This document shows, piece after piece, positions 26,433 to 38,179 of a stretch of 64,000 bases of DNA. Position numbers and translations under genes: made by a program. The notes under the pieces were generated by a model, which saw only the letters and a list, made by a program, of their open reading frames with translations, was not told where the DNA came from and ran no database searches. The stretch spans positions 6,863,124 through 6,927,123 of the forward strand of contig CM021322.1 in the NCBI GenBank assembly GCA_010645155.1. The letters are read 5' to 3'. Within the stretch, counting starts at the first letter, position 1. Each line of letters begins with the position of its first letter. The DNA comes from Tigriopus japonicus. Lineage: Eukaryota > Arthropoda > Copepoda > Harpacticoida > Harpacticidae.

Positions 26433-29423
26433 ATGAAGTCGAACCGTGAGGCCGTGGGATACTTGGTCCGAGCCTTTTATCAACAAGCCGAAACCTTGAA
26501 AAGATTTGACGACCTTTTAGAGGAAGGACCCTTAGGTCTTTTCCTTAACCTGCCCAACATTACCAAAAGGGATCTCTTGGGCTATGTAAGGTACATCGAC
26601 TGTATCCAGATTTCGAGGGCTTCCAAGTTTGACACATGATTTGTTGTTAGTTAATTAGCAGGGATGGGTCGAGCCAAAATATTGCGGTTCGGGTTCCGGG
26701 TCGGTTCTGCGACTTTTCGGTTCGGAACCGAAATCAGAATTTTGAGTTTTCATATCCCCGGAGATTTGTTACCCTTTATGAGATAAAAAATGGACCAGTT
26801 AAACTTCAATGGTTCACCACCTCAAATTCCCAATCTAAGCAAGTTCTAAAAATGTGACTAAGTTTTAAATTGATGTTAATTTGATTATTATTTTATGTCC
26901 GCTCTAGACACCGGTAGAGTATATAAAGAGTTTGGGATTATAGGATATGAAAAAACTAAAACTGGGATCGGAGATAATCGAGAAGAAAAAAACCGACCCA
27001 AAAACAAAGCAATACTGAAAACGATAAAGTGTCAAATGTCGTCTAGGTGAATTTTCTTCATGGCTTGCTTGAAGTTTTTGTGGGTCTTTGCTTTGCGGTG
27101 ACCCACACCGCAAGTAATCAGAATACCATTTAATCAACTGATATTTCAGTTCATTTTGTTTTTGACATATTAGACTAGTGTAAAAGCAGAAAATTGAGTT
27201 ATCACTCAAATGCTTGGCAGCTCCAAATGTAGCCAAGGGGATGACCCCAAGGGCCCGGGTATATTTCATGGTTGAATATTGTCCCATGGGCCCCTTTTTA
27301 AACAAGTGGAGTACAATTATCCCAATTTTCAAAAGGTCTCATATGCATAGTCGACACAATAGGTTAGTTTTTTAAGACGCAAAGATCGATCTTAAGATCG
27401 TACTTTAGTACTGTAAGTTCGATCTTGAGATCGATCTTTGCGCTTAAAAAACTAGCCTAATGTCTCTTCCAACAGGTTTTAGAACAAAGGTCCTTGCCCC
27501 TCTAGAGTCAAAATTACACCCTTCTTTATAGATATGTCTTCATAACTGGATCATTCCCCGTCAATGAGATGGGGCTTCAGATGTACAGATTATTGTGCCG
27601 ATGAGATGTACTTTTGGGGAAATGGTTGACTTGTAGAGCAATTAATTGACTTGTAGGGCAATAAAGTAAATTGTAGGGCATTCAAGTAACCCTCCACTAC
27701 GAAAACATCACCATTTGCCGGATTTTCAAGTGAATTAACAACAAGATGCCCAATGTTGTAGGTAAATTGAGTTCTTGAATAACATCCGAGCTTCATCGGC
27801 AATTTTGACTTCGTTTGCAAACAACTCTTCGCATGCAGTGAACGCTGAAGTTCAGGTGTTTGCATTCCAGTTTGATTCATATCTTTTTATAGCTAAAACA
27901 TCGTGAAAAGCACTCGGAAACCATCAAAGAGTTTGAAGGTGTGAAGCCCCTTGGCACATTTATTGGACTCGTTTGACTAGTAAATTATCACAGCTATTTG
28001 TGCAATTGGCTAGAAGAACGCACAGGCTACACTTCTTTAGCACAGGCCAATTAACGATTGGCCTGGAATGTATCAATAGCCTCATTTCTGTACCTTCACT
28101 TTTTATCCATCAATGCAGAAACCTGAAAAATTGTCAAAGAAAATCGTTTCAATTTGCCTCATTTTAAAGCGCATAATGGGTATATATGTGTTATGTTACT
28201 TGTTCTCAATCTGTCATGAATTTCTCTTTTGTCCAAGATTTTCATAAGTTTTTGAGTAATTTAAAGAAAAGTTTCTACACATGTTACACATGATCCTAGG
28301 CTTGAATAGATTTTGTTTCACAAGTTTAGAATTGACACTATCCACAGATTACAACCTGTCACTGGGTGATTAAAATCTACAAAGGCTAAGGAATTGGGTC
28401 CTCTTCAAGTAAAAGATACCGAGAGGAAGGAGACGCGGTGTCGTGGTTAATGCAGATTCAATTCGCCTCCCTGACCTTTTTCAAGAAAACTCTTAGACGT
28501 TGGTTCACATCCACAGGGGGAAATCAGAGGTCTAGACGGCTTTGCCGTTAGAGGCTCGTCCTCAAACGTTGGCACCAAAAATCTATAAAAAATGTTCTCG
28601 TAGGAAGTCTCCCACAATACAAGATTTTTTTTTCTTTTGTGCTTGAGGAATATTCACTGCTCTTGGCATATTTTCGAGCTTCATTCATCTTTGTCATGAG
28701 TCCAATTGGGCCATAGTTACAGATCTGGTTGAATCTTCCTGTAAACATGAATCATCCTGATTAATGCAAATTTTATATTGTAGGCGCGAGGTGGCCAGGC
28801 AGTATGGTAAGGACGAGGCAAATGAAACCAGACAACTCCACCCTGTCTTTCGGCTTCAGCCAAAATACTTGGTAGAGGAGGCTCGTTATGTAACAACTGG
28901 CCAATCTACTTCTTATGAGGACATTGGTAACTTAACCCATTTTTTAACCGGGTTCAAAGTAGTCTTCGAGAGGCCGGCAAATTCGTCTCTTCTTGCGCTC
29001 CCAACGGAAATTTATGACACAGCCATTCTTTTAAAACGGCGTGATGGTCAGGCTCCCGATGTCATCGAGATGGCGTGGGATGGCGCGATTGGAGGAACAG
29101 CCACCCGAATAAGAAGTGCCCTATCGGCCTGGGACAGGGGAAGAGGCCAGTTTCACTTGGATAGCTGCTTCCTGACCGAACTTGGGATTAACAGGGGCGA
29201 TCTCGACATGAGAAAGGTTTTCTTTCGTTTGTCAAGAATTGAGGGTTTAACGATGGCCACCAACAAAACTCAGCTGAACTGTGACCATGTCATGAATTTT
29301 TTAATCAGCGGCAAGGTCAAGTGGACTACAAAGAAGCCACGGTCAAGTTTCTTGGAGGCGTTCAATTTTGGAAATCAACATAATGGCATAATCAACCGAG
29401 ATATGCTCATTCAACACGGTTGA
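26433..29423 (+). CDS. Unrecognised protein, candidate two-exon gene
   Basis: Exon 1 is 26433-26590 and exon 2 is 28784-29423. The second exon starts after TATTGTAG. Its phase fits a donor GTACAT at 26591 (a stronger-looking GTAAGG lies at 26586 but is out of phase). The product would be about 265 aa, soluble, with no signal peptide, membrane segment or motif that I know. Exon 2 alone gives 213 codons without a stop in a stop-rich region, which argues for real or recent coding sequence. A further 75-codon frame at 23397-23624 (EDFKKIWEIYEQVRTLDEES) could be an upstream exon, but no splice phase supports it. Downstream, 29684-29791 encodes a small lysine-ended frame. A domesticated mobile-element or viral-derived gene is possible; I do not assign a function. 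Confidence 0.4.
27362..27457. repeat. 96-bp foldback element, family D
   Basis: A near-perfect palindrome (GGTTAGTTTTTTAAG... to its complement, centre near 27410) flanked by TA on both sides. A related half lies near 24419-24480. The TA duplication suggests a Tc1/mariner-type MITE. Confidence 0.75.
28416..28600 (+). repeat. tRNA-derived SINE, degenerate copy
   Basis: It starts GGAGACGCGGTGTCGTGGTTA (A-box-like). It shares the body CTTAGACGTT...CACATCCACAGG with the copies at 48010-48262 and 59398-59600. The B box is damaged. Confidence 0.65.
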
Positions 29424-31129
29424 GGATATGTTTTAAAACTTCGTTCCTCACTCACTCGCTCACTCACTCACTCACTACCCTCCTTTTAATTTGTTTTTTT
29501 CTTATGTTCCTTGACTTGATCCCACAATTCTCATCTGATATCGTCCTTGAGACATTTCCTCGTCACCCATGATAACCGTCTTTGTCGGTTGTCCGAACTA
29601 TTCTCGTTGTCTTTGTGGCTTGTTACCGGTCATCGTCCTTTGTGCATTTATTTTTCATTATTTATCAAACATGAAATAAGCAAATGAGCAGCAGTAGTGG
29701 GGAAAAGATCGTACACATGAGGAAGATTTCCCCTCTCCCCACTAAGGATGAAGCCGCACCATCTTCAAAGAAGAAAAAGAAGAAATTATAACGTTGGTTA
29801 CGAGCACGTTCATGGACTCTTTAAAGTTTGATGACCCGGAAAACTAATTTGAGTCGCTTATCTTACTTGACCGGAACCGAAACAGGTTAAACTTGATGTC
29901 GAGACTGGAACTTGTGGAAGCTGAGGAGACAAAAAAGGGGAAAAATGAATCAGTTTGATGATGTTGAGTAAAAAGTCGGCAAGGGAAGGATTTCAATGCA
30001 AAATTCAAAGCATGATCGGCCGAGAACCAGGCGTAGTTAAAAAAGAAAAATCTTCCATTGGCAGCCCTTAATTCAAAGAGTGGCCCTGCCCAAAGCTTAA
30101 CAAAAACTATGAATCACATCATGAATGAATAAAAAGCACAGTATTGATTGAATTAAACTAAAGGGTATTCAATTAGTCATTTAGCTTCAAATAATGACTT
30201 GTTTACCCCGCGAGGTGTCAGTTTGATCACTTGAGAGTGTGACGGCTTTGCTTATATCGAATAGATTTTACGTATTTGATTAGAGTTGAATGAAATGAAA
30301 CAATTGTATTCAAATCAGTGTAACAAACTTTTTGGAGAAACTGAAACAGAATAGAAATTGCTCGTGCATTCTTCTTTCTCAAAGCATAACCGTTCCTCCA
30401 TTTGGCTTTTTTCAAAAATCTCCATCAAAGAACGCTCGCTCGAACGCACGCACACGGACTGGAAACACTGTCGCTTTCAAAGTGACTCGCTTTTTTTACT
30501 CGAATTTCAGGTGGCTCCCTCTGAGAAGTACATTTTGCGCAACTCTCGACTGAAGAGAGCAGCTCCCCCTATAATCACAGCAGAACCTTGAACTATTTTA
30601 GAGGGATTGAAGTATTCCAAAGCATGCTCGTATTAGTATGTAAGAAGACAGGATAGACCTCATTTCTCGCGTGACCAAACCAAAAAAGGTTCTATCTGTT
30701 GATAGAATACGTAATCTTGCAAAGTTCTCTCTAAATTCTCAGTACCTATGTAAAGAGATATCGAAATCCCAAACATTACGCCTTTAACTCACGAAATGTT
30801 AAAAAAACAATGCTTTTGATCAAGTTGTTAATTTTCATGTAGGCGACAAATTGAAAATGTAAAATAATGCAGAACACTTTAAGTAATCCATAAACTACGG
30901 TAGCTACGATACAAATAAAAAAAATTGTTAACACAGAATCTGGTTGTAAATTTAAAACAGAAATATTCCTACCAATTGTCCAGATGAGTACATCAGCGCA
31001 CTATTAAGTTCAACAATAACCAGGATTGAATATGAGAAGGAGAGAAACCTGAGGTAAAGGCAAAATACAGGCGACATTAAAATTCTGGAAGATGTTCACT
31101 TGTATTTCTTTTGTTATTTAAGCATTGAG
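29424..31129. other. Mostly non-coding
   Basis: Contains an (ACTC)n microsatellite at about 29448-29477 and a 35-codon frame at 29684-29791 ending in KKKKKKL. A coding-looking stretch with an internal stop follows at about 29800-29950. I recognise none of them. Confidence 0.4.
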
Positions 31130-31478
31130 ATGCAGACGAGGGATCAACGAACATTAAGTTTTGCGTCAGGACGTACCATCAAGACGAAGGCCATGGTTTT
31201 CCATAAAGGTCGTCTGCCTCCCACCTCATTCCACATCAACAATGGTCCGATTGAAATCGTCAAGTTTTTCAACTTTGTCGGTTTCACCTTCACTACTCAA
31301 CTCTCCTTCTCCAAGCATCTCAACCTTGCAATAACCAAGGCTAGGGCCAGGATCGGATACATCTACAATAGACTTCCAATCAAGAACCTCCCTCTTCCAA
31401 TAGTCCTTCAACTCTTCCGGACTTACATCACCCCCATCTTCCTCTACGGCCTGCACCTCTGGCTTCCTGGCTCTGACA
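31130..31478 (+). mobile_element. LINE-A reverse transcriptase C-terminal part
   Basis: The translation KTKAMVFHKGRLPPT...FVGFTFTTQLSFSKHL...ARIGYIYNR...YGLHLWLPGS is the thumb/connection region typical of non-LTR reverse transcriptases. It ends abruptly at about 31478, where an oppositely oriented piece of the same family begins. Confidence 0.75.
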
Positions 31479-32099
31479 TCATCTTCAAGAAGGGGTTTTC
31501 CAAGGCAATGGTCCGATGATTGTTTGGAATGTCCTTGGGGCCCCTTCTTAGGGATGAAGATGATTGCTGACTCCATCCAGTCTGGTGGGAAGATATATTT
31601 TTGGAGGGCGTGGCTGAAGATATCTTGTAGGAGTGGTTGGATTTGGGTCCAAAGAAGTGCAAGTTGGCAGGGAGAAACCCCTGATGTCGACGGGGCCTTG
31701 CTCTTCATCTTCTTGAAGGCCTCATCCATCTCAGATTCCGTGAAGGGCTGCCAAAGGGGATGATGTTCTTCCAAGCAGCCCTGGACCTCCTCCACCACTG
31801 TTTCTGATGACGATGAAAACAGTTCTTGGCAGTGGAGGAGGAATTGGCTCACTGGAATTTCCGAGTTGGCGGCGGGCTTTCTTGCACGTTTGTACAAGCC
31901 CGCCATCCTGGATGAAGCCGATGAAGAGAGTAGGTTCTCCACTTCCATTCTTTGGTGGGCCGACTCGGCGCTCCTCAGAGACTTGTGATATGCCATTCTT
32001 GAAATCGCATAATGCTCCCATAAGTCTCTGGTGTTTGGCTCGTCTTGGCGTTTCGCAATTTTTGGAGCATTTGACCCCTCAGTTCTCGATGGTATGAGT

Positions 32100-33581
32100 C
32101 AGGGTTGCCAACTGGCGATTTCTATCGCCAGATTTCACGAATCTGGCGATTTTGAAACGCGTCTGGCGATAGAAAAATTAATCTGGCGATATCAGCTGAT
32201 CTGGCGATAAATCTGGCGATTTTGATATCACTGGCGATAAATCTGGCGATTTTAGTATTTCTGGCGATAAATTTGGCGAAATGAGCAAATTTGGCGAAAA
32301 ATTAGGCAAAATCGGGGAAACTTGGCGAAAAAAAATTGGCTAAATCGCCCTTTTTTGGCGGTAATTCAGGCAAATTTTGATTCCTTCTATATGATTTTGA
32401 CTTTCATTCTGACTGAAAACCAAGGATTAAATATTTTAGATGACAATCACAAAAGGGGGAGACCGAAGTATTGTTTCTTGATTTGATTGTGATTTTATCA
32501 AGAACAAGAAAAATTTGCTTCGCTCTTTTGCTGTAGAACTTATTTCCTCCCTCTTTGCGACAAATCTATCCTTTAGACGACTCATTAAAAATCTTTAAGT
32601 CTCATCTAGATGATTTGCTTTCCACTAATTGTGACCTGCTTTAAGTTAAGGGACTTTATCGTGCAGCTAATTCCAACTCCCTTACAGACCAATTCTTTTA
32701 TCAGACATGACTTTTCTCCACTCGGGTCTTATCTTTTTTTGACATTTACATGAAATGACATGCTGTGTACCAGTTAAAATCGGTAAAAAATGCAGACTAG
32801 AATTTTTAACAAGAGAGTTTGGGAAAAAGAGACTGTTATGAAGTCAAAATCTTTGGAAAACGCATGTGTAACTGATTTTGAAAAATTCCCTATTTGATTT
32901 TCCTAATGTTGGGGCCAATTGAAATCCTAAATAAACTATGCATCCTATTTTTTGCGATTGACCCTGTTTGGTTTTGGTTACGCCCTCGTTTTGGTTTACT
33001 AATCAATTTTTTATCATATGGTCAAAATACAGAGCATGAACAATGTCATTGGTATAAAAAAAATGTGTTTTTTACTATTTGATTGATCACGTTACATTTA
33101 GGGATTTTTTTCATGGCAATTGGTCAGATTTCGGTAACGTAATGCCATTAACATTGCTTTTAAAGAGTTATAAATTTCATAGCATTTCAGAAAAGAGTCC
33201 GAAAGATTTTGTTATTTAGCATCAATAAAATTTCAATTTTGTTCCCAAATTACAAACTAAAACCCGTTCAAAGTGCTACAAAAAAAAATATGAAGGAAAG
33301 TCAAAACGGTGGCATTCCGTTTTTCTTCGAGAACCTTTGTCATGAAATGTGTATCAAAAGATAAAAGTTGAAATGAAAGTTGAAAAACAAAGCTGAAGAA
33401 TTGACCATTTGAGGTTAGATTATTAGTTAAAGATTACTTTAGCATGATTGACTATTTATGTACATAAGGTTATTAGTAAAAATAAATTTGGCGAAAATCT
33501 GGCGATTTTTCAAATGAGGTGGCGAATTCTGGCGAATTCTGGTGGCAATTCTGGCGAGCGGTCGAAGACCTGGCAACCCTG
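32100..33581. mobile_element. hAT-type element in LINE-A
   Basis: A 1,482-bp insertion with ends CAGGGTTGCCAACTGGCGA and TGGCAACCCTG. It is flanked by a perfect 8-bp duplication GTATGAGT (32092-32099, 33582-33589). Near the left end it carries a short-period repeat of TCTGGCGAT(A/T)(A/T)A. It encodes no transposase. Confidence 0.88.
32540..32715 (+). mobile_element. LINE-B 3' end remnant
   Basis: Translates as ...GLYRAANSNSLTDQFFYQT, matching the C terminus of LINE-B ([14 protein letters not shown]) at about 35425-35490. It lies inside the hAT element, so the hAT captured it or was its target. Confidence 0.7.
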
Positions 33582-34414
33582 GTATGAGTTGAACCAACGG
33601 GTCTTGGGTCCTCTTCTCCTCGCCTGAACAGAAGAGGACTCCTGGAATGCTTGCGAAATGCCTTGGGCCACTGCAGTTGGATTGTAGTCCTTCCAGGTGT
33701 CGATGGATAACTGCAGGGCCTCAAGTTGAGCCGCGCACTCCTGCACATTGACCACGCACCTCCCCTTTCGGCATTTTGAAGGTGACTGAAGGTTGGCTGA
33801 TAGTAAACGCCAATGATGGTAAAGCCTTGGGCATCCACGGCTATGTGATGAGGAGAGGACGAGAGTAGGGTGGGCTCAAAGCGTTTGGTAATATAGAGCT
33901 CCAACCCTCCATTGGGCTTACCACGCCCAGCGGGCTTTCTGGCGTGCACCACAAAGCTCTGCTTTCCAGCAAAGCAGCTCTCGTGTTTCTCCTCGGTGAC
34001 CCACGTCTCGGACAAGAAGGTGAAGGCGTGTCCTCGGATCTTGTTGAGGCACTGTCCCGCTCCAGCCACTCGCAGCATGTTCGCCCGTCCATGGCAGTTG
34101 AGGAAAAGGGCCGACACCGGTTGATTCCCTCCTCTCCGCTGTTTCCGCTGCCGCCGATGATTCCTCGCGATACCGAGTTGTTCAATCTGACCTAGAAGAG
34201 ATGAGTTGATATGGGATCGAGGGGGAAAGGGAAAGGAAGATTGGGAAGAGGAGGACAAGGGCGTTGAAGGGGGTTTGAGGGCAAGCAGCTCACGTCTTGA
34301 GTAAGACGTGGCTGGGGGATTATGGAAAGAGGAAGGATTGGAAGAAGGAGTGCACTGAAGGGCGGATATCACAGGGTCATTGGGGGCCACGTCCATTCGT
34401 GGGCGTGGCCCCAC

Positions 34415-35354
34415 TCACGAATATCACAAGTCACACTATTAAAACCGATTTAAAACCATTGTAAATGTCACGAGAGGTAAAAACGCGTGTCCGCCGTTCG
34501 AGGCGTTAGCTGACGATGACGAATGATTAGTTTTCGAAGTTTTAGTCAGTTTTTGAATGATAGAATACATTTGTTATTCTAAGACACCTGCAGAAAAAAG
34601 ACTGTTCTATTTTGATAAATGGCAATTAGTACTTAACAGTCTAATATGCCCAACCGTCATGCCCATTTCCTTTTCCTTCCCAATAATCTTACTTTTCTCA
34701 CAACCAATTAGTTTTTAGTAAAGACATGTTCAACAATGCTTTTGAACCGATCCTTTTCAAATGAAAAAGCAATAAAAAGGCGTGTCTAACATAAGAACTC
34801 ATATGTGAAATAACTCTTTTCAGAAGTTTGTGCTTACAATATGACTAAAATCGTGAATAACAGTGACCGTTTAGTTCAGACGGTTTATTTGTCCGGAAAT
34901 TGTTACCTCCTATGCCCAATCATTAGTAGCTCACCTTGGAGATCTAGCACCATATCCGAGGTTATCCAGACAACAAGGTCGGTGGACCAAGTGTAGACCC
35001 CTTAAGACCCTCATAGATAGTGTAGTTTTTGGTAATTTTTTTTTTTCAAATTTGTAGTTTAAGTATCCCAAAGAATTAAGGAAAAGAAGTTGTTTGTACA
35101 TATCCCTGTTGGAGCCCTTGGGAATATATGAAATCATGACATTGATGAAAATAATTAGGACCGTTGCTACAGTGCGATGCATTTGTCCTTCAAAGGAAGG
35201 AGGGAAGAATTTTGGGTTGAAATGGACTGTTTAGTATCACAACATGTCTCGCTTTCAATGATGGGCCAAAAAAGAAGTCTATGAGGCTCAATTTGACGTG
35301 AAACGGACACCGGTTATGTAATACAAACGTCAAAATCTACACTTGAACCACCGG
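34415..35354. other. Non-coding spacer
   Basis: Nothing recognised besides AT-rich sequence between the two LINE copies. Confidence 0.5.
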
Positions 35355-37200
35355 ATTTTTCAATACCGCTACAAGGAATGGGATTCCCTGTAAAGAGAGT
35401 TAATCATTATTATAGTTTCAATAATTAATGTTTATATGAAATTTGATCTACCAATGAGTTACTGTTGGCAGATCTATACAACCCTTGTATAGTGGGTTGG
35501 TCAGGAATAGTATTTAAGAATTTGTCCAATCCTGCCTTAAATGCTGTTAGAGGATCAGCTCCTACATATTCCCGACGAAGGCAAATAGGCAACAAATTGA
35601 ACAATGAAGGAGCCCGATAAAGAAGAAAGGAGGACTTCATTGTTCGAATTAGCCTTGATTCCTTAGGATTGGGAGGTGCTCTCAGAACGCACGTAAAACC
35701 TCTACGATCGCTACAACTGATCTCAAATCCTGGGTTAGGACAGAGCCCATGAATGCTCTTGAAAACATACAGTATCAGATACCTTTCATACCTTCTCTGA
35801 GTACTGTACAACCCTAACTTCTGGAGCCTCTCCCAATACGAGAGCTCTCTCATTCCTGTGATGTTCCTAGTAAAACATCTTTGGACCTGCTCGACCTTTT
35901 GCAAACCTGCTGAACTCATTGGAGCCCAAATGGGTGAGGCATATTCAAGATGCGGCTGGACAATCGACTTGTACAGAGTTAGCATCGTAATACTATCTCT
36001 GGACTTGAAAGTGCGATAGATCCAGCCGCACGTTTGAAATGCCTTCCCCACTTTCAACTGGATATGCTCATCAAACTTTCTATCATCTTGGACGACAACT
36101 CCCAAATCTCTCATGGACGATACCTGCTCAATATCATAACCTCCATTGTCTTTGAGAGGAACATCTAATTTTGACGCCCCATACGTCATTGTGCGGAATT
36201 TCATCCCGTTCAATGCCATGTTACTCTCGCCAACCCAAGAGCAGACCTTCTCCAAGTCCTCAACTAAACATTTCGAGTCCTGCCCATTCCTTCCACAAAC
36301 TAATTTTGTGTCATCAGCAGGGCCACCAGACAGTTGTAAATTACATTTTACAATGTAATTACCAAAATCTGCGATTTTGGTCCAAAATTACATAAATGGG
36401 GAAAATTTTACATAAATGTGGTTAAATTGTCTGTTTCAATGAAACTGATATGGAAAAATGTTCAATTTTACGACAAAGTCAAGATAAAGAAGCAAGAATA
36501 TACAGCGCATTACATTTATCACTAGGAATATTTAGTTCATCATCAGGCCCGCTAGATAATTGTAAGTGACATTTTAAATTGTAGTTACGAAAATGTGCAA
36601 TTTTTGTCCAAAACTACAAAAATTAGGAAAATTTCAAAAAAATGTGAAAAAATGCCTGTTCTTCTGAGAATGATCTACAAAAAGGATGTCAAAATCAAAA
36701 TACGAATAGAAGCGATTAAATTTGCAACAAGGGTGACAAAATATAATTGTTTTGGCAATTTTCCTACCCATGAAACAAAATTTAGATGATGCAAGTATTA
36801 GAAAGATTAGTTTTTGAGGCAGTATGTGACAAAGTTACCAATAAATTACCAATAAAATAACCAAAAATTCCTATTTTGTTACATTATTTCCCAAAAAACT
36901 ACCAAAAATAATACATTTTTCAGCGATATTTTTTACATAAATTTGGTGGCCCTGGTCATCAGCATATGAAGAAATACTGGCTTTTGTTCTAAACTTCTGG
37001 AGAGGAGCAATAAAGAGAATAAACAAGAGCGGACCTAAAATTGAACCTTGCGGAACACCTGACTTGACATCATACATGCCGCTAAAAGATCCTTCGACTT
37101 TAACTATTTGCTTCCTTTCGCTTATGAAACTATCAATCCAAGTCAGGACCTTACCCTGGACCCCTAACTCTTTGAGTTGATCGAGCTCGTTAAAAAAAAC
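35355..37200 (-). mobile_element. LINE-B, 5'-truncated jockey-like retrotransposon
   Basis: The minus strand encodes the reverse transcriptase from about FNELDQLKELGVQGKVLTWI through [17 protein letters not shown] and the catalytic SSYADD to the C terminus YRSANSNSLVDQISYKH, with stop at 35425. After the stop comes a short 3' tail with a hairpin at 35370-35392 (TACAAGGAAT, 3-base loop, complement). The 5' end is truncated at about 37200, so there is no endonuclease. A 637-bp hAT insertion splits the gene right after YADD. Apart from that, 276 codons are open. Confidence 0.85.
36318..36954. mobile_element. hAT-type element in LINE-B
   Basis: Ends CAGGGCCACCA and TGGTGGCCCTG, flanked by a perfect 8-bp duplication GTCATCAG (36310-36317, 36955-36962). 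The first 80 bases recur in diverged form at about 36546, as if the left end had been duplicated or hit by a relative. No transposase. Confidence 0.9.
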
Positions 37201-37334
37201 GAATCAAAAGAGATAAATCTTGATTCACAATCTCAAACATTAATCTAAAAATTGTACTTACAAAGTAAAAGCTCAGTCCACCGTTTGGACAATACTCGAT
37301 TAATGCATGTCTCAAGTTTTTTGTTCGTCAAAAC

Positions 37335-37888
37335 TAGGGCCCGGAAAAATATTTGGAAAAATTTAACAAAATATCCAATACTTATTTTCTTCAAAAGCCG
37401 AAAATATTTGGAAAAAGCCGGATATTTAAGAACTTTTTTTTTTTGACAAGGCCATTTTTTGGTATTTTTGTCTGTGTGCACCGATTTTCCAAACTTTTTT
37501 GTGGTGAAATTGATGCATTTGGCCGTTTTAAGGGGCAAACTTGACTTGTAATTGATTTAAACAATACAATTCAAGCAATTCAATTTGCCGTAACATATGG
37601 CGCAGTTTTTTCGTATATGACAATAGTTTTGATTGTGAATGTCTAATCTTAGTACAAATGGCATTTTGTAGAGATTTTTGTATTTTGGGTTTGTTTTGGG
37701 AAGGCTCTTTTGAGCATTGGTCATTCATTTCTTTTCCTCAATTTTGCCCGAAATATTTTTTTGACAAGGATAGTTGAGAAAATATCTATTTTTTTCCTTG
37801 AAACAGCCAAAATATTTAAAAAATCGAGGTAAAATGGAGAAATATATTTTAAATATTTTACTTTAAAAAAAATTATTTCCAGGCCCTA
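37335..37888. mobile_element. hAT-type MITE
   Basis: Ends TAGGGCCCGGAAA and TTTCCAGGCCCTA. The flanks GTCAAAAC and GCCATAAC agree at 6 of 8 positions, a decayed target duplication. 554 bp, AT-rich, no coding capacity. Confidence 0.72.
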
Positions 37889-38179
37889 GCCATAACGTAA
37901 CTTTTCATTTCATTTTTCGTCTAAAATGGCGGTTGACTTTGTTTCATGCATGCTGGGAAATGCAACTTTCGCGAAAAGGGTTGGCATTCCTTATGCCATG
38001 TGAATGCAAAGCATGGCTCTGAGCTCGCACAAGTTTAGAAGGTTACATCTCTCGGAATGGTAAAAAGAATTCAGACCGCATCTAATATGGAAACTTCAGC
38101 GGCATTTTGAAACAAAATAAAAATGCATTGATATTCCTTAAAATGGAGCAAAGACATTGGTGTGCAACCATTCCTCGAA

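Larger units (their letters stand above)
31479..34414 (-). mobile_element. LINE-A endonuclease and RT N-terminal part, split by hAT
   Basis: The minus strand reads a non-LTR polyprotein. A low-complexity N terminus is followed by an APE-type endonuclease (SALFLNCHGR, LSETWV, GGLELYI, GVYYQP), a linker, and the RT N-terminal region (FKKMKSKAPSTSGVSP, IIFIPKKGPQ). It contains frameshifts and a 1.48-kb hAT insertion at 32100-33581. The palm catalytic region is missing. It is a dead copy. Confidence 0.8.

Noticed and set aside
26658..26760. Left end of another hAT element (CAGGGATGGGTCGAGCC)
   Set aside because: No matching right end or 8-bp duplication found nearby, so not annotated as an element.
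31130..34414. Twin-priming inversion of LINE-A
   Set aside because: The two parts converge with their 3' sides facing; twin priming predicts divergence.
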